Shown: positions 8,001-17,398, counted from the stretch's first letter. The stretch is 47,315 bases of DNA from M55B127 sp035269185 (GCA_964430875.1 CAYSHP010000013.1:1-47315), one strand, 5' to 3'. The notes: generated by a model from the letters alone, not told the origin. A program made the numbers and translations.

Positions 8001-9526
8001 TATATTGTAAATTTGTTCTCTAGAGCCTCTATTAATTCACCATTTTCTATAACTTCTTTAGTTTTTAATAGCTCTGGATATAAAATTCTATCTTCATCTA
8101 AATAATCAACATACTTTCTTATTATACTGTATATTAGATAAGAGCCTTCTCCTAACATCTCAGCAGGATTGTCAGTTCTTAAATCAACTGCTTGGGCAGC
8201 AGTAATCAATTCAATAGCGAGAACCTGAGCAACATTACTACAAATTTTATATAAATTTCTGGCACTAATTGAACCCATACTAACATGATCTTCTTGATTA
8301 GCAGAGGTTGGAATTGAATCTGTACTGGAAGGATTGGCCAGAATCTTATTTTCTGAAACAATAGATGCAGACGTATATTGAGCTATCATGTAACCGGAAT
8401 GTAATCCCCCATATTCTGTTAAAAACATTTCTAGTCCATTATTTGTACTATTATCTATTAATTTAGCGGTTCTTCGTTCCGAAATATTACCTATTTCACT
8501 TATAGCGGTTCCTAAGTAATCACTACTTAATGCTAAAGGCTGTCCGTGGAAATTTCCACCTGAAATAACTTCATTTCTTTCCGGAAAAATCAAGGGGTTG
8601 TCAGTAACTGAGTTCATTTCCCTTTCAATTATATCTATTACATGTGCAAGGCTATCACGTGAAGCCCCATGCACCTGTGGACCACATCTTAAGGTATAAG
8701 AATCCTGTACCCGATTTTCATCAATATCTTCCATAAGTTTACTACCCTTAGTAAAGGTTCTTATATTAGCAGCAGAATCTATTTGCCCAGGATGAGGTCT
8801 TAGCTTATGGATGTCTTGATCAAAAGCACCCTTTATACCTTTTAAACCTTCTAAGGAAAGGGCTAATGCCATATCGGCTGTTTTAATTAATTTAATAGCT
8901 CTAATTATGCTTAATACTTCAATAGCTGCCATCATTTGAGTTCCATTAATTAAAGCCAGACCCTCTTTGCTGGCCAATTTCAAAGGCTCCATACCTTCTT
9001 TTTTTAAGGCTTTTTTACTATTAACTACTTCACCTTGATACTTAACTTTGCCTTTTCCTAAGAGAGGTAGTACCATATGTGCTAAAGGAATTAAATCTCC
9101 ACTTGCACCTACAGAACCCTGTTCAGGAACTAAAGGTATTATTTCATTGTTAAACATTTTTATAATTTTTTTTAAGGTAGATAATCTTATCCCAGAATGT
9201 CCCTTTGCTAAAGCATTTAACCTAAGTAATATCATGGTTTTAACTACTTCGTCATCCAGATAATCTCCAGTACCAGCTGCATGACTGATAATTAAATTTT
9301 CTTGTAATTTTAATATTTTATCGGCAGAAATCTTTTTGGTGCTAAATTTACCAAATCCAGTATTTAAACCATATATTACTTCCCCCTTATCAATTAATCT
9401 TTCAACTGTTTCTCTCGCCTTTATAACCTTATTTTCTGCTGCTTTTGATAACTTTATCTTTTTATTTGAAAATATAATTTCATTTACTTTTTTTACGTCT
9501 AAATTATCTCCATTTAAATAATGCAA
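7997..9526 (-). CDS. hutH: Histidine ammonia-lyase
   Basis: First step of histidine degradation: removes ammonia from L-histidine to give trans-urocanate. The 509 residues include YGLNTGFGKF (51-60) and the Ala141-Ser142-Gly143 triad inside GSVGASGDLIPLAH, which cyclises to the MIO electrophile. Other family blocks are QDSYTLRCGPQVHG and NPLIF. Length is standard. The start is TTG with GAGGAG six bases upstream. It is the last hut gene, 81 bases after fchA; that gap holds a terminator-like hairpin, so hutH may be expressed at a different level from the genes before it. Confidence 0.97.
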   Translation of the reverse strand: MHYLNGDNLDVKKVNEIIFSNKKIKLSKAAENKVIKARETVERLIDKGEVIYGLNTGFGKFSTKKISADKILKLQENLIISHAAGTGDYLDDEVVKTMILLRLNALAKGHSGIRLSTLKKIIKMFNNEIIPLVPEQGSVGASGDLIPLAHMVLPLLGKGKVKYQGEVVNSKKALKKEGMEPLKLASKEGLALINGTQMMAAIEVLSIIRAIKLIKTADMALALSLEGLKGIKGAFDQDIHKLRPHPGQIDSAANIRTFTKGSKLMEDIDENRVQDSYTLRCGPQVHGASRDSLAHVIDIIEREMNSVTDNPLIFPERNEVISGGNFHGQPLALSSDYLGTAISEIGNISERRTAKLIDNSTNNGLEMFLTEYGGLHSGYMIAQYTSASIVSENKILANPSSTDSIPTSANQEDHVSMGSISARNLYKICSNVAQVLAIELITAAQAVDLRTDNPAEMLGEGSYLIYSIIRKYVDYLDEDRILYPELLKTKEVIENGELIEALENKFTIY

Positions 9527-9555
9527 AATATCTCCTCTTTCCCTTAAAAGTTTAC

Positions 9556-9594
9556 AGAAAAAAAGAAGGGCTTAAAGATAGTAAGTCCTTCTTT
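9556..9594 (-). terminator. Terminator or attenuator between fchA and hutH
   Basis: Imperfect 13-bp inverted repeat (9562-9574 and 9582-9594, one G-U pair), followed on the minus strand by a run of Ts. It lies 13 bases past the fchA stop and only about 30 bases ahead of hutH, so it is probably leaky or regulated. Confidence 0.7.
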
Positions 9595-9607
9595 GAAAAT
9601 TTTTAAA

Positions 9608-10210
9608 TTAAATTCTCTCTTTACAAATTTTTTCTATTTCATCTGCAATCTTTTCACTTTCATTAACTAATTTTTCAGTTTTCTCTTCAAGCCTTTTTGT
9701 TTTACTTTCATCATTAAGTGAACCAGTATTTATATATACATTATAGGCTGCACTTTTCACACTAGCTAAAGCCATTAAAGCAGCCACCCCTGCATCAGAA
9801 ATTGCGTTTTTATTGCCTTTTTTAGCTACTTCTTTAGTGATTTCTAAAATATCCTTAGCTAATTTTATTGTTTCCATAGGTGTTAAAGAAGCTTCATATA
9901 ATGCAGACTGAATAGCTTCTTTTCTTTTGACAGCAGCTTCCTCTGTATCTTTGTTCATTTTAAAAGCATCCATTACCTTATTAAAACTCAGAGCATCTTT
10001 ATCTATTAGCTCTAAAGCAAAATCTATATGATCCTGTAAATCATCCTCAAATTTATCCAACTCACCCTCTTTAGTTAAGTTTACAACCATTGATGCTAAT
10101 GAAGCTCCTAACGCGGCACTTAATCCAGCTACACTACCACCACCTGGGGTTGGAGAATCGCTGGCTAGTTTGCTATTAAATTCTTTCAGACTCATATTTG
10201 CAAAAGTCAT
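9608..10210 (-). CDS. fchA: Formimidoyl-THF cyclodeaminase (FTCD_C family)
   Basis: Converts 5-formimidoyl-THF to 5,10-methenyl-THF plus ammonia in the cytosol. The 200 residues show the family N-terminus FNSKLASDSPTPGGGSVAGL (10-29), with the glycine-rich PGGGSVAG folate-binding loop, and an all-helical body. It is the bacterial stand-alone counterpart of the C-terminal half of mammalian FTCD. The ATG start follows GGAGG by six bases. It lies 24 bases after hutU and works directly after the transferase encoded at the head of this operon. Methenyltetrahydrofolate cyclohydrolase paralogues exist in this fold, but the hut context favours cyclodeaminase. Confidence 0.88.
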   Translation of the reverse strand: MTFANMSLKEFNSKLASDSPTPGGGSVAGLSAALGASLASMVVNLTKEGELDKFEDDLQDHIDFALELIDKDALSFNKVMDAFKMNKDTEEAAVKRKEAIQSALYEASLTPMETIKLAKDILEITKEVAKKGNKNAISDAGVAALMALASVKSAAYNVYINTGSLNDESKTKRLEEKTEKLVNESEKIADEIEKICKERI

Positions 10211-10234
10211 CTTTAGCCTCCTTGATTTTAATTT

Positions 10235-12247
10235 CTAACTGTTGTTAATTAAATCTTCTATTAATTTGTCATCAGCTAAATTAGGAATAGTCATCTGACC
10301 TCTACCTTGATTTTTTGCATTCCAATTTTCAGCTGTTTTTAAAGCATTTTCATTTCTAGCCCAGGCTCTGCGAGCTATTCCTCCATTAACATCCCAATCT
10401 AGAGCATTTTTAATAATGTTATCTACTCTCTTAGAACCATCTAAAACTAAACCAAAACCACCATTAAAGGCCTTACTAATTCCTACACCACCACCATTGC
10501 TTTCAACAACCATACTCATCCCACGGGCCGCATTACCAGCAAAACAGTGAACAGACATCTCAGCCATAATATTGCTGCCGTCTTTAATATTAGAAGTTTC
10601 TCTAAAGGGAGAATCTGTACCCGCTACATCATGATGGTCTCTACCTAACATAACAGGTCCAATTTCACCCTTTCTGACAAGTTCATTAAATTTTAGAGCG
10701 ATATTTACCCTACCTTCGGCATCGGCATAGAGAATTCTTGCTTTCGAACCAACCACCAGATCATTATCTTCCGCATCTTTTATCCAGTGGTAGTTATCTC
10801 TATCCTGAGCTCTTCTTGTTGGATCAATTTCTTGCATTGCTGCCTGATCAGTTTTTTGTAAATCTTCCTCTTTACCACTTAAACAGACCCAGCGAAAAGG
10901 TCCATAACCATAATCAAAACAAATCGGCCCCATAATATTTTCAACATAAGAAGGAAAGATAAAACCTTCTGAAGTATCTTGATTGTTCTTAGCAATTTCT
11001 TTTACTCCAGCATCAAATACAGCTTTCATGAAACTATTACCATAATCCCAGAAATTTGCACCTTTATCAACTAGTGCTTTTAGAACCTGAAAATGTCTTT
11101 TTAAACTTTTGTCAACTGCTTTTTTAAACTGGTCTGGATCCTCATTTAAAAGTTCTCTACCTTTTTCAAAACTATATCCAACCGGAGTATAACCTCCAGA
11201 GTATGCAGCATGACAAGATGTCTGGTCTGACAAAAGCTCTACATTTATATTATTTTGATTTACATATTCTAATAGTTCAACAATATTACCGTGGTAAGCT
11301 ATTGAAACAGCTTTACCTTCTTTTCGGAATTTAGCAACCCAGGTAAATATTTCATCTAGGTCATCTGATACTTTTGAAACCCAGCCCTGTTCATAACGGG
11401 TATTAATCCTCGATTTGTCTACTTCAGCAATTATACCAACTCCACCCGCTATTTCAACAGCTTTTGCTTGTGCACCACTCATCCCGCCTAAACCAGAACT
11501 TATATATAAATGGCCAGATAAGTCTTCATCTTCCGGTATATCTAAAAAGAGACGACCGGCATTCAGTAAAGTAATATAAGTACCATGGACAATACCCTGT
11601 GGTCCAATATACATCCAGCCTCCGGCTGTCATCTGTCCATAATTAGCTACTCCTAAAGCTGCCGCCTTATTAAACCATTCATCGTTATCAAACATACCAA
11701 CCATCAAAGCATTTGTGGATATGACTCTAGGTGCCTCAGGACGTGAAGGAAAAAGTCCCAGGGGATGCCCTGATTGTACAACCAGGGTTTGTTCTTCAGT
11801 CATAATCTGCAAGTACTTTTTGATCAATCTATACTGCATCCAGTTTTGACAAACCTGACCAGATTCACCATAAGTAACTAATTCGTATGGATATAGGGCA
11901 ACATCAAAATCTAAATTATTATCAATCATAAGCTGAATAGCTTTGCCTTCAATTGTATTTCCTTTATAATCCTCAATAGGCTTTGCTTTTATTTCACCTT
12001 TTGGTCTATACCTATACCCATAAATCCTACCTCTGGTTGTCAGTTCTTCTAGAAATTCTGGGGCAATTTCATCATGAAGATGTTCTGGTATGTATCTTAA
12101 TGCATTCTTTAAAGCCAATTTCATTTGATTTTCATTAAGGTTTAATTCCCTTTTGGGCGCCCTTCTAATATCATCCCTAAACTCCTCTTTTTCCGGTAAG
12201 GTATCCGGTAATTTAATTTTTTGAGTCGGGTCCTGATATTTAAACAT
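10235..12247 (-). CDS. hutU: Urocanate hydratase, long form
   Basis: Second hut step: adds water to urocanate with a tightly bound NAD+ to make 4-imidazolone-5-propionate. Recognisable blocks are YGQMTAGGWMYIGPQGIVHG (203-222), SSGLGGMSGAQ (250-260, NAD site), LLSDQTSCHAAYSGGYTPVG, GRDHHDVAGTDSPFRET and ESNGGGVGISKAFNGGFG. At 670 residues it is about 110 longer than the common bacterial enzyme (about 555) and resembles the long class that includes vertebrate urocanases. ATG start with AGGGGG. It sits 12 bases after hutI and 24 bases before fchA. Confidence 0.95.
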   Translation of the reverse strand: MFKYQDPTQKIKLPDTLPEKEEFRDDIRRAPKRELNLNENQMKLALKNALRYIPEHLHDEIAPEFLEELTTRGRIYGYRYRPKGEIKAKPIEDYKGNTIEGKAIQLMIDNNLDFDVALYPYELVTYGESGQVCQNWMQYRLIKKYLQIMTEEQTLVVQSGHPLGLFPSRPEAPRVISTNALMVGMFDNDEWFNKAAALGVANYGQMTAGGWMYIGPQGIVHGTYITLLNAGRLFLDIPEDEDLSGHLYISSGLGGMSGAQAKAVEIAGGVGIIAEVDKSRINTRYEQGWVSKVSDDLDEIFTWVAKFRKEGKAVSIAYHGNIVELLEYVNQNNINVELLSDQTSCHAAYSGGYTPVGYSFEKGRELLNEDPDQFKKAVDKSLKRHFQVLKALVDKGANFWDYGNSFMKAVFDAGVKEIAKNNQDTSEGFIFPSYVENIMGPICFDYGYGPFRWVCLSGKEEDLQKTDQAAMQEIDPTRRAQDRDNYHWIKDAEDNDLVVGSKARILYADAEGRVNIALKFNELVRKGEIGPVMLGRDHHDVAGTDSPFRETSNIKDGSNIMAEMSVHCFAGNAARGMSMVVESNGGGVGISKAFNGGFGLVLDGSKRVDNIIKNALDWDVNGGIARRAWARNENALKTAENWNAKNQGRGQMTIPNLADDKLIEDLINNS

Positions 12248-12259
12248 AAAAAATCCCCC

Positions 12260-13516
12260 TTATATTTTACTTCTTTCTAAACTATTATCAAACACCAATC
12301 TTCCATTTTTATAAACCGTTTCCACTAGATTTACTCCAAAATTATAGAAAAGATGGTTGTAGTTTGGTGCATCAATGATTAAAAAATCAGCCTTTTTACC
12401 TTTTTCAATGCTCCCCACCTTATCTTCCCTATTTAAAGCTGCAGCTGCATTAATAGTTAAGGCTGTAATTGCTTCTTCTGGTTTCATACCCATATACATC
12501 ACAGCCAGGGATAAAAGTAAAGGAATGGATTGAGAATAACTACTGCCTGGGTTTAAGTCTGTTGCCAAGGCAATTGGTATATTCATCTCAATCATCTTCT
12601 TAGCATCAGCATATTCTTCCTCTAATGAAAAAGCAGTCAAAGGTAATAAAACTGCCATTACGTCATTTTCTCTTAAACTTTTTAGTCCTTCATCTGTTGC
12701 TTTAAGTAAATGTTCAGCAGACACAGCTTTTAACTCACCGGCTAATTGGGCTGCATTAGTGTTAAAAATTTCATCAGCATGGATTTTTAACTTTAAACCC
12801 ATATCATCTGCTGCCTTTAATAATTTTTTTGATTGTTGGCGAGAAAAGGCACCTTCATCACAGAAAACATCACAAAATTCAGCTAAATTTTTATCTGCAA
12901 CTTCCGGCATAACTTCTTTAATAATATAATCTATGTATTGTTCCGATTTATCTTTATATTCTTTGGGAACTGCATGTGCACCTAAATAGGTTGAAACAAC
13001 TTCAATATCTTTTCTTTTATTTAACTTTTTCATTATTTCTAACTGTTTTATTTCGGTTTTTTTATCAAGTCCATAACCACTCTTTCCTTCAACTGTGGTC
13101 ACTCCATAACTTAAAAACCTGTCAATTCTTTTATTGGATTTTTCTAAAAGATTCTTAAAAGAGGCTTTGCGGGTTGCTTTAACCGTACTTAAAATACCGC
13201 CCCCGTTTTTTAAAATATCAATATAGGGTATACCTCTAAGCCTCATCTTAAATTCATAAGAACGGTCTCCTCCAAAAACAAGATGAGTATGTGGATCAAT
13301 AAAACCAGGCATAACTACCTTTTTTTCAGCATCTATTATTTTATCATACTGCTTCTCATTTTTAATATTCTCATTTTTCCCAAAATCAGATATTTCGTCA
13401 TTATCTATTAACATAAAGGCATCTTCAATCACATTAATTTCTTTCATCTCTGTACCTGTTTTTGGTTTATTACCCCCAACAGTTATTAACTGCCCAATGT
13501 TTTTTATTAATAGCAT
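12260..13516 (-). CDS. hutI: Imidazolonepropionase
   Basis: Third hut step: hydrolyses imidazolone-5-propionate to N-formimidoyl-L-glutamate. The 418 residues belong to the amidohydrolase fold. Metal ligands H76 and H78 are in MPGFIDPHTHLVFGGDRSYEF. The family sequence GGGILSTVKATRKAS and the later motifs IHADEIFN, SAEHL and ALATDLNPGSSYSQS follow. Its ATG shares one base with the stop codon of the preceding transferase gene (TAATG), implying translational coupling. Typical length. Confidence 0.96.
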   Translation of the reverse strand: MLLIKNIGQLITVGGNKPKTGTEMKEINVIEDAFMLIDNDEISDFGKNENIKNEKQYDKIIDAEKKVVMPGFIDPHTHLVFGGDRSYEFKMRLRGIPYIDILKNGGGILSTVKATRKASFKNLLEKSNKRIDRFLSYGVTTVEGKSGYGLDKKTEIKQLEIMKKLNKRKDIEVVSTYLGAHAVPKEYKDKSEQYIDYIIKEVMPEVADKNLAEFCDVFCDEGAFSRQQSKKLLKAADDMGLKLKIHADEIFNTNAAQLAGELKAVSAEHLLKATDEGLKSLRENDVMAVLLPLTAFSLEEEYADAKKMIEMNIPIALATDLNPGSSYSQSIPLLLSLAVMYMGMKPEEAITALTINAAAALNREDKVGSIEKGKKADFLIIDAPNYNHLFYNFGVNLVETVYKNGRLVFDNSLERSKI

Positions 13517-14418
13517 TAGATATCCTCCAATAATCTGTTTTCCATAATCTGTTCATTTTGGAAATCTTCTAAGCCCAAATAATACTCTGCAACATCAAAT
13601 AAGGCTTGGGCTGGCAATAAGCCAATTAATTCACTCCCTATTACATTCACGCCGTATCTTTTAGCTTCAACTTTAACCATTTCAAAAGACTGATATAGAG
13701 AGGTCTTTGTATAGTCCGTCATATTCATGGAAACCTGTACAATATTTTTTTCTGATAAGTCAATTCCAATTGCTTTAACAAAACGTAACCCACCATTAGA
13801 GTGTCTTATTTTTCTAGCAATTTTATTAGCAATTTCTAAATTATCTGTATCTAAATTTATATTAAAAGCTACCAAAGGCATTCTAGCTCCCACTACTGTA
13901 GCACCAGCTGTTGGATGTAATTTTTGCGGGCCATAATCTGGTTTCCATTCTGATTTTTGTATTTTTTTAGCAAATCCCTCATATTCTCCTCTTCTAATAT
14001 CGGCTAAATTTTTTCTCTCTTGTTTTTTAGCAGCTTCTTCATAAAGATAAATTGGTAAATTATACTCTTCAGCTGCTTTTTGGGCAACTTCATTGGCAAG
14101 TTTCACTGCATCTTCCATTTCAACATTTTTAACAGGCGTAAAAGGAACTACATCAACTGCACCCATGCGAGGGTGTTCTCCCTTATGTTGATTCATGTCT
14201 ATAAGATCAATAGCAATTCCAATTGCTAAGTGCATAGTTTTTTTTAGTTCTTTAGCACCTCCTAAAAGTGTAACAACCAGCCTATTATGATCTTTATCAG
14301 CTGAATAATCTAATAGTTTAATCCCTTTTGTATTTTTAAATGGTTTAACTATTTTTTCAATTTTTTCTTGATCTCTTCCCTCACTAAAATTCGGAATACA
14401 TTCAAATAGTTCTGCCAT
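13516..14418 (-). CDS. ftcD: Glutamate formimidoyltransferase
   Basis: Transfers the formimino group from N-formimidoylglutamate to THF, releasing glutamate. The 300 residues match the N-terminal half of mammalian FTCD: ECIPNFSEGRDQEKIEKIV, KLLDYSADKDHNRLVVTLLG and the catalytic-region sequence HKGEHPRMGAVDVVPFTPV. A stand-alone protein here, with the cyclodeaminase encoded three genes on. It is the first gene of the hut operon. ATG start after AAAGGGG. Its presence means the hut pathway is the THF-dependent, one-carbon-conserving branch rather than the formamide- or formate-releasing branches. Confidence 0.95.
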   Translation of the reverse strand: MAELFECIPNFSEGRDQEKIEKIVKPFKNTKGIKLLDYSADKDHNRLVVTLLGGAKELKKTMHLAIGIAIDLIDMNQHKGEHPRMGAVDVVPFTPVKNVEMEDAVKLANEVAQKAAEEYNLPIYLYEEAAKKQERKNLADIRRGEYEGFAKKIQKSEWKPDYGPQKLHPTAGATVVGARMPLVAFNINLDTDNLEIANKIARKIRHSNGGLRFVKAIGIDLSEKNIVQVSMNMTDYTKTSLYQSFEMVKVEAKRYGVNVIGSELIGLLPAQALFDVAEYYLGLEDFQNEQIMENRLLEDI

Positions 14419-14453
14419 AAAAAAACCCCTTTTCTTTAAAATTTTCTATTATT

Positions 14454-14462
14454 ATTATAACA
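14454..14462 (-). promoter_or_regulatory. Candidate extended -10 promoter of the hut operon
   Basis: Minus-strand TGTTATAAT in the 74-base gap upstream of ftcD. No good -35 hexamer is seen at 16-18 bases, so this would rely on the TGn element. No operator or antiterminator structure of the HutP kind is apparent. Confidence 0.45.
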
Positions 14463-14492
14463 ATTCATTTTATAAATTATAAGTAATTAATT

Positions 14493-15764
14493 TTAAGTTA
14501 CTGACTCTTCTACACCTTTTTCAACATCTACTGTATAAAGCAAGATAATTCCAATTATAAAAAAGGAAGCTACTGCTAATATTCCATATCTTGATGAACC
14601 AGTTATCTGACCAACTAAAGCAAAAACAAATGGACCAGTAATTGCCGCAAATTTACTTGATATACCGTAAAACCCATAGAATTCAGCACTTTTTTCTGCC
14701 GGGATTAAAGTACCGTAAAGTGATCTACTTAAAGCTTGAGCACCGCCTTGCACAGTACCAACTAAGCCCGCTAAAATCCAAAAATCTAAGGCTGAATCCA
14801 AATTGTAGCCTAAAAGTGTAATAATTAAATATACAGTTAAAGAAATATATATACCCCTTTTTGCCCCTATCTTTTCAGCTAATTTACCAAATATTAAAGT
14901 AAATGGAATGCCCACTATTTGAGTTAAAAGTAGAGCACCAATTAAATCATTTTGTCCTATACCTACTTCCCGTCCATAGATGGTAGCCATTCTAATAATA
15001 GTGCCAATCCCATCATTATAAATCCAGAAAGCCAATAGAAATTTAAATAACTCTTTATATTTTCTTACATGTTTAAAAGTATTGGCTACGCGATGAAAAC
15101 CCTGTTTAATATAAGGACCTAAAGTAAATTTACCTAAACCTAATCTGGATTCAGGCAGATTAATAAAGGCCGGTATGGAAAATACTAACCACCATACAGC
15201 CACAGTAATAAACGCAATTCTGGTAGCTAAAGTAGTATTTGCAATACCAAATAAACCAGGCCTCATAATCATGACAAGATTAATTAAAAGTAAAATTCCA
15301 CCACCTAAATAACCAGCAGCATATCCCATTGAGGAAACATAATCTATCTTTTCATTTTTGGTAATAATAGGTAAAAAGGAATCATAAAATATATTACCAC
15401 CGGAAAAGCCTATGTTAGCAAAAATAAAAAATATTGATGCTAAAAGATAGCGGCCTTCAGTGATAAAAAATAATAAAGCTGTGCCTGTAATGCCAATAAA
15501 TACAAATAATTTCATAAAGATCTTTTTAGATTTTGAATAATCTGCTACAGCCCCTAATATAGGTGTAATCAATGCAATTATTAACATCGCAATAGTCTGG
15601 GTATAGCCCCAATAAGAGGTAGCTATATTGTCCGGCAAATTAACAGCTGCCACATCATTATAAAATATTGGTAAAACTGCTGCTAAAATTGTAGTGGCAA
15701 AGGCCGAATTAGCCCAATCATATAAAACCCAGGAATATATAACCTTTTTATTTGATTTCTCCAA
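14493..15764 (-). CDS. MFS permease, UMF1/Atg22-like family
   Basis: Inner-membrane transporter with about 12 hydrophobic helices. The N-terminal VIYSWVLYDWANSAFATTIL and the later AVLPIFYNDVA are the family signature of UMF1-type MFS proteins, related to yeast vacuolar Atg22; GGAQALSRSLYGTLIP is the second-half motif. Known relatives are linked to amino-acid efflux, but the bacterial substrate is unknown. A GTG at 15776 is in frame, but the good SD (GGTGAGG) overlaps it; TTG at 15764, six bases after GAGG, is the better start, giving 423 residues. It precedes the hut operon by 74 bases, so a role in histidine or glutamate movement is possible but unproven. Confidence 0.85.
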   Translation of the reverse strand: MEKSNKKVIYSWVLYDWANSAFATTILAAVLPIFYNDVAAVNLPDNIATSYWGYTQTIAMLIIALITPILGAVADYSKSKKIFMKLFVFIGITGTALLFFITEGRYLLASIFFIFANIGFSGGNIFYDSFLPIITKNEKIDYVSSMGYAAGYLGGGILLLINLVMIMRPGLFGIANTTLATRIAFITVAVWWLVFSIPAFINLPESRLGLGKFTLGPYIKQGFHRVANTFKHVRKYKELFKFLLAFWIYNDGIGTIIRMATIYGREVGIGQNDLIGALLLTQIVGIPFTLIFGKLAEKIGAKRGIYISLTVYLIITLLGYNLDSALDFWILAGLVGTVQGGAQALSRSLYGTLIPAEKSAEFYGFYGISSKFAAITGPFVFALVGQITGSSRYGILAVASFFIIGIILLYTVDVEKGVEESVT

Positions 15765-15833
15765 TTTTATCCTCACCTACCTTATAAATATATTATTCTT
15801 GAAGAAAATTTATTTACCTCTTTTAGTTTAGAC

Positions 15834-15862
15834 TTGATATATTTTAATATTAAAGATATAAT
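15834..15862 (+). promoter_or_regulatory. Promoter of plus-strand degV
   Basis: TTGATA (15834-15839), a 17-base spacer and a perfect TATAAT (15857-15862), 30 bases before the degV start codon. Confidence 0.8.
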
Positions 15863-15892
15863 TTAGTCAAAATAATTAGGGGTGAAGTTTAA

Positions 15893-16765
15893 ATGAAAAT
15901 AGGTTTAGTAACCGACAGTACTTGTGATTTACCTACCGATTTATTAGAAAAATTCAATATAGAAGTAGTGCCATTAAGAGTACATTTTGGAACCGAGAAA
16001 TTTATAGATGGCAAAGAAATAGATTCAGCCAAGTTTTTTAATAAGATAAAAACCTCAACTGAAATGCCTAAAACCTCTAAACCCTCTAAAAAAGCTTTTT
16101 TTGATAAATACAATCAGATGCTAAATATATTTGATAATATAATATCTATACATGTTTCTAAAGGTTTGAGCAGCACCTATGATTCTGCTAAACTAGCAGC
16201 TAGAGATATAGGTGAAGATAAAGTAAAAGTAATTGACTCTGCTTCAATTTCATTAGGTTTAGGTTTTCAGGTTCTAATGACTGCCCAACTAATTGAAAAC
16301 AACTACAGCATAAAAGAAATCTTAAATAGACTAAAAAAAGCAAAAGAAAAAGTCAACTGTATATTTACAGTTGAAGATTTGACCTATATGAAAGAAGGGG
16401 GGAGAATTGGTAAAGCAAGAGCCTTCTTAGGCTCAATCTTTAACATTAATCCTATTATTGAAATAAGTCCAATTACTGGTAAGGTCAATCCCCTTGATAA
16501 AATTAGAGGTAACAACAAAACTTTACAAAAAATGAGTGAACTTATTATAGAAAAAATCAAAGATGATAATAAAGCTTGGATTGGGATATTGCATGGCGAC
16601 AGACCGGAAACTGCTAAAAAATTACTGGAAAGAACAAGGGAATTATTGCCAGGTGAGCTTGACGTTAATTACTTCCAAGAGAGAATTTCACCAACTTTAG
16701 GCTGTCATGTTGGACCCTCTGTTTATGCTTTTGCAACATTATCAGGAGAAATTATAAATATATAA
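15893..16765 (+). CDS. DegV family fatty-acid-binding protein (FakB-like)
   Basis: DegV proteins bind one fatty acid and, in characterised Firmicutes, present it to the kinase FakA as FakB. The 290 residues begin IGLVTDSTCDLP (3-14) and include TSKPS (61-65), SKGLSSTYDSA (89-99), the EGGRIGKARAFLGSIFNINP block and the C-terminal GCHVGPSVYA. All are standard DegV landmarks. It has its own promoter, an SD (AGGGGTG) and a terminator, so it is monocistronic. A second DegV domain is fused to a kinase domain at 20705-22495; this stand-alone copy might serve the same kinase with a different fatty acid. Confidence 0.93.
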   Translation: MKIGLVTDSTCDLPTDLLEKFNIEVVPLRVHFGTEKFIDGKEIDSAKFFNKIKTSTEMPKTSKPSKKAFFDKYNQMLNIFDNIISIHVSKGLSSTYDSAKLAARDIGEDKVKVIDSASISLGLGFQVLMTAQLIENNYSIKEILNRLKKAKEKVNCIFTVEDLTYMKEGGRIGKARAFLGSIFNINPIIEISPITGKVNPLDKIRGNNKTLQKMSELIIEKIKDDNKAWIGILHGDRPETAKKLLERTRELLPGELDVNYFQERISPTLGCHVGPSVYAFATLSGEIINI

Positions 16766-16774
16766 GTGGTAATT

Positions 16775-16815
16775 AAACCATTGCATTTGCAAAGGTAATG
16801 GTTTTACTTTTTTAA
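16775..16815 (+). terminator. Terminator after degV
   Basis: Stem AAACCATT (16775-16782) with AATGGTTT (16797-16804), followed by TACTTTTTT on the plus strand. It lies between convergent genes and may also serve the SLOG-protein gene. Confidence 0.75.
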
Positions 16816-16816
16816 T

Positions 16817-17398
16817 TTATGATAATTTGTTAATCCACTCTTTAACCTGTCTTTTATGTTCTTTTAATTTTAAATTAAAGATAGGTATTTCTCTTTTACT
16901 AGCAATTGAAATTGCCTGCCCGGTTCCACCTGTTTTTTCACTTCTATCACGGTCAGTAATACAACCATCAAAAGTCCAACATATAACAAATTTGGAAGGA
17001 GTATCTAGGTCTTTACCTAATACCTGATAAGTATCTCTGATAATTAATAGCTTGGCATTGTCTGTTAGATTTTTAAACTCAGGATGGTTTGCTTGTGCGA
17101 TTTTTTTAGCTTCTGGAAAGTTATCTAGTTTTCTTACATCTATATAATTTTTCCCCTCACGCTCTTGAAAGTTCTTCCAAGGTAGATAAATTTCAAATTC
17201 AGCCTCGGCCTTTTTTGCCCCTGCTTCAAATGCAGTATCAGCACCGGGTGATCCCCCTGAACGCAGGATATAATTTTCTCTTGCTAGTAGATAACCCAAC
17301 CTCTCCATTAAATCTAAAATGTCTTGGGGAGTGTTGTGGCTGCCTATCCCTGCATAAAATACTTTTTTGCCTCCTTTTTTCTCTTTTAATCTTTTCAT
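16817..17398 (-). CDS. SLOG (DprA/TIGR00725-like) nucleotide-binding domain protein
   Basis: A 193-residue cytosolic protein with a Rossmann-like SLOG fold: FYAGIGSHNTP near 15-25, RSGGSPGADTAFEAGA near 46-61, and TGGTGQAISIA near 156-166. These glycine-rich loops form the ligand-binding pocket in DprA, LOG and other SLOG proteins. Close relatives are often phage or accessory proteins and have no assigned function. SLOG domains can bind nucleotide-derived ligands, but no effector domain is attached here. The ATG start is used for lack of a clearer alternative; no strong SD is visible. It diverges from the tiny zinc-ribbon gene upstream. Confidence 0.7.
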   Translation of the reverse strand: MKRLKEKKGGKKVFYAGIGSHNTPQDILDLMERLGYLLARENYILRSGGSPGADTAFEAGAKKAEAEFEIYLPWKNFQEREGKNYIDVRKLDNFPEAKKIAQANHPEFKNLTDNAKLLIIRDTYQVLGKDLDTPSKFVICWTFDGCITDRDRSEKTGGTGQAISIASKREIPIFNLKLKEHKRQVKEWINKLS

